In this document: positions 1-5,318 of the stretch, piece by piece | Layout: every line of letters starts with the position of its first letter | Position numbering within the stretch: position 1 is the first letter of the stretch | Assembly (NCBI GenBank): GCA_021204605.1 | Contig: JAJPZD010000134.1 | Coordinates: forward strand, 1-6,799 | Reading direction: 5' to 3' | Origin: Prevotella sp. | Lineage (GTDB): Bacteria; Bacteroidota; Bacteroidia; Bacteroidales; Bacteroidaceae | Length of the DNA stretch: 6,799 nucleotides | Notes under the pieces: model-generated | Seen by the model: only the letters and a program-made list of their open reading frames with translations | Told to the model about the DNA's origin: nothing | Databases searched by the model: none | Position numbers and translations under genes: made by a program

Positions 1-23
1 CTATACACTGGTGTTATGTCATT

Positions 24-46
24 TTGTATTAAAAATACGATTTTTT
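24..46 (+). terminator. Candidate intrinsic terminator of an upstream gene
   Basis: GTATT (26-30) and AATAC (34-38) form a 5-bp stem around an AAA loop. It is extended outward by a T-G wobble (25/39) and a T-A pair (24/40), and six T follow at 41-46. The shape fits a rho-independent terminator reading rightwards from a gene left of the window. The stem is short and A/T-rich, so the prediction is weak. The mirrored A-tract also leaves a minus-strand reading possible. Confidence 0.3.
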
Positions 47-57
47 ATATCAAAATG

Positions 58-88
58 TTGCACGTTTGAATTATAATATATATTTTTG
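58..88 (+). promoter_or_regulatory. Bacteroidetes-type promoter for the Lrp-fusion-cyclase operon
   Basis: A perfect -7 element TATTTTTG (consensus TAnnTTTG) lies at 81-88 and is followed by C, as is common in Bacteroides promoters. A -33 TTG lies at 58-60, giving a 20-nt spacer, which matches the known Bacteroidetes primary sigma factor spacing. Transcription would start near 93-96, giving an untranslated leader of roughly 60 nt before the ATG at 154. No other good promoter is seen before the downstream genes of this strand, so it probably drives all three. Confidence 0.65.
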
Positions 89-89
89 C

Positions 90-113
90 TTTGTCAAACG
101 ATTAAAGGACAAA
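90..113 (+). promoter_or_regulatory. Inverted repeat at the predicted transcription start (possible operator)
   Basis: TTTGTC (90-95) is repeated in inverted form as GACAAA (108-113) with a 12-nt A/T-rich centre. It overlaps or directly follows the predicted start site of the operon, whose first gene encodes an Lrp/AsnC-type regulator. Such regulators often bind near their own promoter, so an autoregulatory operator is a reasonable guess. The same bases could equally form a leader-RNA hairpin. A 6-bp repeat can also arise by chance in A/T-rich DNA. Confidence 0.25.
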
Positions 114-153
114 AGCGAAAAAGGGAGGAATAAATTTATAAAATTAACATAAA

Positions 154-624
154 ATGGAAAAGATAGACAACCTTGACAAGAAAATACTCGGCATTTTGTC
201 GCAAAACGCAAGAATACCATTCAAGGAAGTGGCGGCAGTATGCGGAGTGTCGCGTGCAGCTATCCACCAGCGCGTGCAGCATCTCGTTGATGGGAATGTG
301 ATAACAGGCAGTGGTTTCGACATCAACCCCAAAAGTCTTGGCTACACCACATGCACATACGTAGGCATCACCCTTGAAAGAGGAAATATGTACAAGTCGG
401 TAGTAGAGCGTTTAGACCACATTCCGGAAATAGTGGAGTGCCATTTCACCACCGGTCCCTACACAATGCTCGTGAAACTGTACGCACGCGACAATGAGCA
501 GCTCATGGATCTGCTCAACAACCAGATGCAGGGCATTCCAGGTGTCGTGGCGACAGAGACACTCATATCATTGGAACAGAGCATCAAGAGAGACATCCCC
601 GTTCCACAGGACGGAATAAAATAA
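154..624 (+). CDS. Lrp/AsnC family transcriptional regulator
   Basis: This is a predicted cytoplasmic DNA-binding regulator of 156 residues, the usual size for the family. Residues 6-50 form the AsnC-type winged helix-turn-helix: LDKKILGIL opens the first helix, the turn is at GVS (31-33), and the recognition helix runs to about 47. Residues about 66-145 fit the RAM ligand-binding domain, with the characteristic TG-P-Y segment at 100-103 before a beta strand and a conserved E-T-L-I-S-L strand near the end. Family members sense amino acids or small effectors and act as dimers or octamers. The ATG at 154 is the only sensible start, because an in-frame stop lies at 145-147. A GGGAGG at 123-128 is about 25 nt upstream, too far to act as a Shine-Dalgarno site for this ATG; the sequence next to the start is A-rich, as is typical in Bacteroidetes. 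Its stop touches the next start codon, so it probably regulates its own peptidase operon. The effector is unknown. Confidence 0.92.
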   Translation: MEKIDNLDKKILGILSQNARIPFKEVAAVCGVSRAAIHQRVQHLVDGNVITGSGFDINPKSLGYTTCTYVGITLERGNMYKSVVERLDHIPEIVECHFTTGPYTMLVKLYARDNEQLMDLLNNQMQGIPGVVATETLISLEQSIKRDIPVPQDGIK

Positions 625-2427
625 ATGCCATTGGAATCTTTCAGTATTCAAAGCCGCCTCGATGCCATCTATACGAAATACCCGGAAGCGGAATACCGGC
701 CAGTCATCGGGCTTAGCGGCAATTTCGTTGACGGGGAAGCCCGACTTTGTGACAGATATTATGATTCAGTAGTGAAAGCCGGTGGCACACCCATAATTAT
801 ACCACCCATCGCCGACAGCGACGTGATAATCAACACACTTGAGAATATCGACGGGCTGATACTTACGGGAGGCGGAGATATAAACCCTCTGTGGATTGGC
901 GAGGAGCCGTCCCCACGCCTGCATAGCATAAACAGCAAACGCGACGAGGCTGAGCTGCTGACGGTGCGTCTTGCCTACAACCGCCAGATACCAATGCTCG
1001 GAATATGTCGGGGGATACAGGCATTGGCGATGTCTCTCGATGGAGAGATTGAGCAAGACATAGAGGAGGCATACGAGAAACGTGTCAAAACGGGACACGA
1101 CCGGCCCGCCCCTATAAAGCACAGTCAAGATGCCGATAGAAGCACGCCAACACATACTGTTAACATCAAGGAGGGTTCCATTCTTTACACCTTATATAAT
1201 AGAGACAGTATGGCTGTCAATTCCTTCCACCACCAGGCCGTCAAAGACGGAGGCAAGAGGTTCCGCATTACGGCAACGGCAGTGGATGGGGTGATAGAGG
1301 CTATCGAAAGCGATGAATACAAGCCGATAATCGGCGTTCAATGGCATCCGGAATGGCTGGATAGCAGTGGATTACCGATTTTCAAGTGGCTTGTCGCCCA
1401 AGCGGGAGTTTTCCATTCTGCCAAAGAGTTGCACCGGCGGATAATCACATTAGACACCCATTGCGACACTCCTATGTTCTTCCCACAGGGAATACACTTC
1501 GGGCAGAGGGATCCACGTATATTGGTTGACATACAAAAGATGGCGGAGGGCAGACAGGATGCCGTGATAATGGCGGCTTACCTTCCACAGCCAAAACAAG
1601 GTGAGACATTCTCCTCAAAGGTTGCTTTCCCTGTAAGCACACCAAAAAGATATGCAGATCTTATCTTCGACAAGATAGAAGATATAGCAAAAGCGAACAA
1701 CCAATACGTGAATATCTCGCGGACGCCTTCAGAGCTCATTGAGAATAAGCGGAAAGGGCTCCGCTCGATAATGCTTGGGATTGAAAACGGCATCGCACTT
1801 GATCATGACATAGCCAATGTGAGCCACTTCGCACAACGAGGTGTAGTTTACATCACCCTATGCCATAACGGAGACAATGATATCTGCGACAGTTGTCGTG
1901 GGGATGACACCCACAATGGTGTCAGCGAGTTCGGAGCACAAGTGATACAGGAGATGAACCGTTGCGGCATGATGGTTGACCTCAGCCATGCCGGTGAGAA
2001 GAGTTTCTACGATGCCATTGAGATCAGCTCGCAGCCCATCGTTTGCAGTCACAGCAACTGCAGGGTCCTGTGCGACATGTCCCGGAACCTCACTGATGAC
2101 CAGATGAGAGCATTGGCACGCAGCGGCGGGTTGGTCCATCTGACATTATATCACGGTTTCCTCCGCAATGACAACACAGAGGCAAGCATACTTGACTTGT
2201 TGCGCCACTTGGAGCATGCAATATCCATAATGGGAGTGGAACACGTTGGATTAGGCACCGACTTCGACGGCGACGGAGGGGTAAAAGGCATTGCCGATTC
2301 ATCAGAACTTATCAACTTCACCATACAACTTCTTAACCATAAATACAACGAGAGTGATATAGAGAAGATATGGGGCGGCAACTGGCTACGGTTAATGGAG
2401 CAAGTGCAGGCCTCAAAAACAAAATAG
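625..2427 (+). CDS. Fused gamma-glutamyl hydrolase (C26) and membrane-dipeptidase-type (M19) protein
   Basis: This 600-residue protein has two complete hydrolase domains. Residues about 24-262 are a class I glutamine amidotransferase-like C26 peptidase of the PuuD type: TGGGD at 81-85, nucleophile Cys128 in GICRG, and His241/Glu243 in QWHPEW. This class cuts gamma-glutamyl amide bonds. After a short linker, residues about 273-590 are an M19 dipeptidase with its metal and substrate residues in order: His279 and Asp281 (DTHCDT), Glu387 (GIENG), His455 (LSHAG), His476 (CSHSN), Arg487 (SRN) and Asp546 (GTDFDG). No signal peptide or lipobox is seen, so it is probably cytoplasmic, unlike the GPI-anchored mammalian dipeptidase. 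The ATG directly follows the regulator's TAA, suggesting translational coupling. I infer two-step breakdown of gamma-glutamyl peptides, for example tripeptide to Glu plus dipeptide to free amino acids; glutathione or murein peptides are candidate substrates. Domain assignment is firm; the substrate is not known. Confidence 0.9.
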   Translation: MPLESFSIQSRLDAIYTKYPEAEYRPVIGLSGNFVDGEARLCDRYYDSVVKAGGTPIIIPPIADSDVIINTLENIDGLILTGGGDINPLWIGEEPSPRLHSINSKRDEAELLTVRLAYNRQIPMLGICRGIQALAMSLDGEIEQDIEEAYEKRVKTGHDRPAPIKHSQDADRSTPTHTVNIKEGSILYTLYNRDSMAVNSFHHQAVKDGGKRFRITATAVDGVIEAIESDEYKPIIGVQWHPEWLDSSGLPIFKWLVAQAGVFHSAKELHRRIITLDTHCDTPMFFPQGIHFGQRDPRILVDIQKMAEGRQDAVIMAAYLPQPKQGETFSSKVAFPVSTPKRYADLIFDKIEDIAKANNQYVNISRTPSELIENKRKGLRSIMLGIENGIALDHDIANVSHFAQRGVVYITLCHNGDNDICDSCRGDDTHNGVSEFGAQVIQEMNRCGMMVDLSHAGEKSFYDAIEISSQPIVCSHSNCRVLCDMSRNLTDDQMRALARSGGLVHLTLYHGFLRNDNTEASILDLLRHLEHAISIMGVEHVGLGTDFDGDGGVKGIADSSELINFTIQLLNHKYNESDIEKIWGGNWLRLMEQVQASKTK

Positions 2428-2442
2428 AAGACTTACACGACA

Positions 2443-3432
2443 ATGAAAAGATATATTTATTTCATTCTCCTGCTACTCGCCATCACCGCATGCGGCAACA
2501 AAAAAGCATCAGAGAATAGCGGTGATAATAAAGCTCAAGCGGTAGGACCATCTTTCGACGCAGACAGCGCATACATTTTTTGTAGTAATCAGTGTGATTT
2601 CGGTCCACGCACAATGAACAGTATGGCACATGAGCTGTGCGGGGAATGGATAATGAACAAGTTCAGGGAATACGGCTGCACCGTAGCGGCACAAGAAGCC
2701 ACACTCACAGGATATGACGGCACACAACTGAAAAGCATGAATATCATAGCAAGTTACCGACCTGAACTATCAGAGCGTGTTCTTGTCTGTGCTCACTGGG
2801 ACAGCAGGCCGTGGGCAGACAACGATCCAGACAGCGCCAACTGGCACAAGCCAGTGCTGGCAGCCAATGACGGTGCGAGCGGTGTCGCCGTGATGCTCGA
2901 AATAGCAAGACTGTTGAAAAGCGACAGCCCAAAACTGGACATCGGCGTGGATTTCGTTTGCTTTGATGCAGAAGACTGGGGTGTTCCGATGTGGAGTGAA
3001 GCCCCATACAGCGACGGCACTTGGGCATTGGGTGCACAGCACTGGTCACAGAATCTTCATAAAGAGGGCTACACAGCGCGTTTCGGTATCCTACTCGACA
3101 TGGTAGGAGGACAGGGTGCACAGTTCTGGAAAGAAAGCACATCGCTGCAATATGCCAATGACATTGTCAAAAAGGTGTGGGAGGCAGCTAAGGTCGTAGG
3201 TTACGGCAGTTACTTCCCTGAAAAGGAAGGAGGAATGATTACTGATGACCATGTGCCGGTCAACGAAAAAGCCAAGATTCCGACAATAGACATAATACCC
3301 TACTACCCCGACTGCGAGCAGAGCAATTTCGGTCCCACATGGCACACCATAAGTGATGATATGGACCATATCGACAAAAACACCCTGAAAGCAGTAGGTC
3401 AGACACTAATCCAAGTGCTCTACTCAGAATAG
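2443..3432 (+). CDS. Lipoprotein glutaminyl-peptide cyclotransferase-like protein, M28 family (type II)
   Basis: This 329-residue protein begins with a lipoprotein signal: KR, a hydrophobic stretch, then lipobox ITAC with Cys17, so it should be lipid-anchored on the periplasmic side. The M28 zinc-peptidase fold follows: His118 in AHWDSRP, Asp143 in ANDGASG, Glu177-Asp178 in FDAEDWG, Asp219 in LLDMVGG, and His301 in TWHTISDD. The W-H-T segment near the C-terminus, Trp184 after the E-D pair, and the loop around GTWALGAQHW resemble animal-type glutaminyl cyclases rather than simple aminopeptidases. These enzymes turn N-terminal Gln into pyroglutamate. By comparison with human cyclase, Glu177 would be the general acid/base and Asp143, Asp178 and His301 the zinc ligands; Asp178 stands where the human enzyme has Glu. 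The gene starts 15 nt after the fusion's stop, so it is the third cistron. An M28 aminopeptidase activity remains the main alternative. Confidence 0.85.
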   Translation: MKRYIYFILLLLAITACGNKKASENSGDNKAQAVGPSFDADSAYIFCSNQCDFGPRTMNSMAHELCGEWIMNKFREYGCTVAAQEATLTGYDGTQLKSMNIIASYRPELSERVLVCAHWDSRPWADNDPDSANWHKPVLAANDGASGVAVMLEIARLLKSDSPKLDIGVDFVCFDAEDWGVPMWSEAPYSDGTWALGAQHWSQNLHKEGYTARFGILLDMVGGQGAQFWKESTSLQYANDIVKKVWEAAKVVGYGSYFPEKEGGMITDDHVPVNEKAKIPTIDIIPYYPDCEQSNFGPTWHTISDDMDHIDKNTLKAVGQTLIQVLYSE

Positions 3433-3444
3433 AACTTAAAAACG

Positions 3445-3483
3445 CCAGAATATGAGCTTTAAGGAAAACGATAAATGTTCTGG
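3445..3483. terminator. Hairpin in the convergent intergenic region, likely bidirectional terminator
   Basis: CCAGAATAT (3445-3453) can pair with ATGTTCTGG (3475-3483) to form a 9-bp stem with one G-T wobble and a 21-nt loop. Read on the minus strand, the stem is followed two bases later by TTTTT (complement of 3438-3442), which suits the end of the DUF4294 transcript. Read on the plus strand it is followed by AATTTTA, a weaker U-tract that could end the cyclase operon. The long loop lowers confidence, but its position between converging genes supports the call. Confidence 0.45.
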
Positions 3484-3512
3484 AATTTTATGTAACAGTC
3501 GACTAAAATCTC

Positions 3513-3537
3513 AGCAAAAACGAATTTTTAATTCTTA
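3513..3537 (-). repeat. Copy A of a 25-nt intergenic element
   Basis: This segment matches 5262-5286 at 23 of 25 positions; the shared core on the plus strand is AGCAAAAAYGAATTTTTAAT. It begins 3 nt beyond the minus-strand stop of the DUF4294 gene. This copy contains a perfect inverted repeat, GAATT (3522-3526) and AATTC (3530-3534), and on the minus strand this is followed by GTTTTTG. It could therefore act as a weak terminator for the DUF4294 gene, upstream of the larger hairpin at 3445-3483. Confidence 0.5.
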
Positions 3538-3540
3538 ACT

Positions 3541-4194
3541 CTAAATCTGTCCCGCCTCTACCATTAGCACCACTCTTTCAGTAAGGCGGTCAACACCCTC
3601 CGGGTCATATTTCTTCATCAGACTTGCGCCGAAAGCCCATGCAAATGCTTGGTAGAAGCCGGCACGCACAGGGCTGATGAACGAGCGGATAAGGTCGTAT
3701 GCTGAAGAGTTGCACTCACGATACACAAGTTTTATGAGCAGTTTGCCTTGTGAATAGGTGAGTTTTTTCATTCTTGGGGTATATTTTTTCTTTATGTCCT
3801 CCTCAACCCTTTTCATGTGCTCGTCACGGGCTTTCTTGTTAGGAAGTGTCTGCAGGTATTCGTAGGTCTCGATGATAATCTGATTCACCTCTTTGGCTAT
3901 TGGAAGAACTTTTTTCACATTATATACAAGCCTGTTGTATGCCGCTTTCTGTTTGGCGTTCTTGAACAACGGCTCCGGATAAACATAAACGTTGTTGAAC
4001 TCCACATACTGCAAGCTGTCGCCCTCGACAAGCACCTTCCCCACCTTAACAAGCGGCACGAATGTTGGATTATCCATATCCACGTCTCTGTCTTCTGGGT
4101 TAACAGATTTGTTTCCCTTGTCATCCTGTGCCATTACCACTATTGGCAGCAACAGAACAAGTATCGTTAAGATGATATGTCTAATTCTAATCAC
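3541..4194 (-). CDS. Secreted DUF4294 domain-containing protein
   Basis: This 217-residue protein is of unknown function and matches my recollection of the Bacteroidetes DUF4294 family. Residues 1-22 are a signal peptide (R-rich start, then a hydrophobic run ending VVMA), with probable signal peptidase I cleavage after Ala22, leaving Gln23 as the mature N-terminus. The mature part has an acidic linker, a beta-rich stretch around 46-73 (including V-E-F-N-N-V-Y-V-Y-P-E), and then a long charged helical region at about 78-145. The conserved-looking C-terminal half contains G-K-L-L-I-K-L-V-Y-R-E (150-160) and an aromatic segment F-Y-Q-A-F-A-W-A-F-G (180-189). The only usable start is a GTG at 4194; no ATG occurs in frame between the upstream stop at 4219-4221 and the signal peptide. 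It lies 29 nt after the PAP2 gene and is probably co-transcribed with it. No catalytic motif is visible, and I assign no function. Confidence 0.85.
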   Translation of the reverse strand: MIRIRHIILTILVLLLPIVVMAQDDKGNKSVNPEDRDVDMDNPTFVPLVKVGKVLVEGDSLQYVEFNNVYVYPEPLFKNAKQKAAYNRLVYNVKKVLPIAKEVNQIIIETYEYLQTLPNKKARDEHMKRVEEDIKKKYTPRMKKLTYSQGKLLIKLVYRECNSSAYDLIRSFISPVRAGFYQAFAWAFGASLMKKYDPEGVDRLTERVVLMVEAGQI

Positions 4195-4199
4195 GAGTG

Positions 4200-4207
4200 C
4201 AAAAATA
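4200..4207 (-). promoter_or_regulatory. Possible -7 element directly before the DUF4294 start
   Basis: The minus strand reads TATTTTTG followed by C, a perfect match to TAnnTTTG and identical to the nine bases at 81-89 in the operon promoter. No TTG is seen 19-21 nt further upstream, so the -33 half is missing. If it is active, transcription would begin at or within a few bases of the GTG codon at 4194, giving a leaderless or nearly leaderless message. Confidence 0.25.
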
Positions 4208-4223
4208 AGAATATTTTCTTAAA

Positions 4224-5192
4224 TTATCGGTTTTTCATCCTGACAGAACATGCCATTAGGACAAAATAGAACATCGCCCCTGTAACAAGCCCTGCTATTC
4301 CGTCTATCACGTAATGCGCCTGTAAATAAACCGTCGAGAGACATAGGATGATATAAAAGGGCAGGATGACATAGAAGAGTTTACGGTTTCTTGTATGCCA
4401 TGACAGCAACAGCAGCACCGTACTGATACCTACATGGCTGCTTGGAAAAGCCGCCGTGGGGCGCTCTCCGACCGATTTGGCGTCCTCTACAAGATGATAA
4501 AAGATGCCGTCCACATATCCAGGATTAGGCAGGCAGTCCTGACAGTAGTTGAAATGGTCTTTAACGTTAGGGAAGATGCCGTTTGCTATATCACTGATAC
4601 CCACTGCCTTGTAATAAAAGGTTGGTCCTGCGGCAGGCACTAAAACGAATATCACGAAATAAATGAAGAACGCCGCAATGGTTACGAATGCGGCACGTTC
4701 GAATTCCTTGTAACGGAACAGGAAATAAAACAACAGCACAAGAGCTATCATAGGGTAGAAAGAGGCATAGCCCAAATTCATCAGCTCACTGAAAAAATTC
4801 CACGGCAACGCCTTGCAGAACAGCAAAGCAGGCTGGCAGCCGAACAATGACTGCTCCAATTGAGCGAACAGGTGGTCAAGGTTAGGCAGCAACCTGTTGA
4901 TCTCGTATGTGTCGGAATACCACCAACTGAGCAGTAGCAGTTGTACGCCGATACGGATAAACCGCGTAAAGCGACACGGTATCATACGGTAAACTATCCA
5001 AAGAGCCACGGTTATCACGGCGATACGCACACGCCCCCATATCATTGCCTCCGGGTTGTTAGCCTTTGTATAAATAAAGAAAACGACTAAAAGAGTAAGC
5101 ACGAGATAAGAGACTACCACCCACTCCAACGAAAACAGCCCTTTCCGTGGTTTTTTCTCTATGGCAAAAAGTTGTTTGAAGAACTTAATCAT
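4224..5192 (-). CDS. PAP2-superfamily integral membrane protein, inositol-phosphorylceramide-synthase-like
   Basis: This is a predicted inner-membrane protein of 322 residues. Hydrophobic segments are seen at about 24-42, 53-70, 78-92, 140-160, 166-188, 254-266, 271-288 and 297-316. The active site of the PAP2 (type 2 phosphatidic acid phosphatase) superfamily is present in two parts: RPTAAFPSSH with Arg244, Pro250 and His253, and STVYLQAHYVID with the presumed nucleophile His293 and Asp297. The classical first motif KxxxxxxRP of soluble and lipid phosphatases is not properly spaced: only K239-S-V-G-E-R244-P is seen, directly before PSSH. That arrangement is closer to the Aur1/inositol-phosphorylceramide synthase branch, which transfers phospho-head groups between lipids. 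The reaction could therefore be a lipid phosphatase or a head-group transferase; I cannot decide. An 18-residue region with three Cys (217, 220 and earlier Cys119/126) faces non-cytoplasmic loops. A candidate promoter lies in the gap upstream. Confidence 0.85.
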   Translation of the reverse strand: MIKFFKQLFAIEKKPRKGLFSLEWVVVSYLVLTLLVVFFIYTKANNPEAMIWGRVRIAVITVALWIVYRMIPCRFTRFIRIGVQLLLLSWWYSDTYEINRLLPNLDHLFAQLEQSLFGCQPALLFCKALPWNFFSELMNLGYASFYPMIALVLLFYFLFRYKEFERAAFVTIAAFFIYFVIFVLVPAAGPTFYYKAVGISDIANGIFPNVKDHFNYCQDCLPNPGYVDGIFYHLVEDAKSVGERPTAAFPSSHVGISTVLLLLSWHTRNRKLFYVILPFYIILCLSTVYLQAHYVIDGIAGLVTGAMFYFVLMACSVRMKNR

Positions 5193-5214
5193 GGGTGATA
5201 TGTATTGGTTAATC

Positions 5215-5222
5215 CAAATGTA
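5215..5222 (-). promoter_or_regulatory. Candidate -7 element for the PAP2-DUF4294 pair
   Basis: The minus strand reads TACATTTG, a perfect TAnnTTTG, 22 nt before the PAP2 ATG at 5192. No convincing TTTG is present 19-21 nt further upstream. A second near-match, ATAGTTTG (minus, 5239-5232), lies just behind. The 123-nt A/T-rich gap suggests that the PAP2 gene may have its own promoter rather than depending only on read-through from the SDR gene. Confidence 0.3.
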
Positions 5223-5261
5223 TGTTTAGATCAAACTATATAATCTGTTTGAAAACACTTA

Positions 5262-5286
5262 AGCAAAAATGAATTTTTAATTTTTA
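5262..5286 (-). repeat. Copy B of a 25-nt intergenic element
   Basis: This is the second copy of the element at 3513-3537, differing at two of 25 positions (both C to T on the plus strand). It lies 29 nt beyond the minus-strand stop of the SDR gene, in the same orientation relative to that gene as copy A is to the DUF4294 gene. The perfect GAATT/AATTC arms of copy A are degraded here, but A-run/T-run pairing around a short centre remains possible. The role may be 3'-end formation or simply a dispersed genomic repeat. Confidence 0.5.
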
Positions 5287-5297
5287 TTTTTTTTATT

Positions 5298-5318
5298 TGA
5301 AAACACGAAGAGTTTTCA
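5298..5318 (-). other. Hairpin overlapping the SDR gene stop codon
   Basis: TGAAAAC (5298-5304) and GTTTTCA (5312-5318) form a perfect 7-bp inverted repeat around a 7-nt loop, and the minus-strand TGA stop of the SDR gene is part of the stem. On the minus strand it is followed by an A-rich, not T-rich, tract, so it is not a standard intrinsic terminator. It may protect the mRNA 3' end or separate the SDR and PAP2 cistrons. The 11-nt word TTTGAAAACAC at 5296-5306 recurs at 5248-5258. Confidence 0.35.

Noticed and set aside
766..1155. Minus-strand open frame of 129 codons inside the fusion gene
   Set aside because: It overlaps the conserved C26 active-site region on the other strand, and its translation resembles nothing known; shadow frame.
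2744..3142. Three overlapping minus-strand frames inside the cyclase gene
   Set aside because: They cover the catalytic core of the M28 protein, are rich in Cys/His/Ser without pattern, and have no start context; shadow frames.
3817..4170. Plus-strand open frame of 117 codons antisense to the DUF4294 gene
   Set aside because: It lies fully inside the DUF4294 coding region, shows no domain and has no promoter; the minus-strand protein has a clear signal peptide and family match.
5281..5298. T-rich run as a plus-strand terminator
   Set aside because: No stable GC-containing stem precedes it on the plus strand, and no plus-strand gene ends nearby; it looks like low-complexity spacer.
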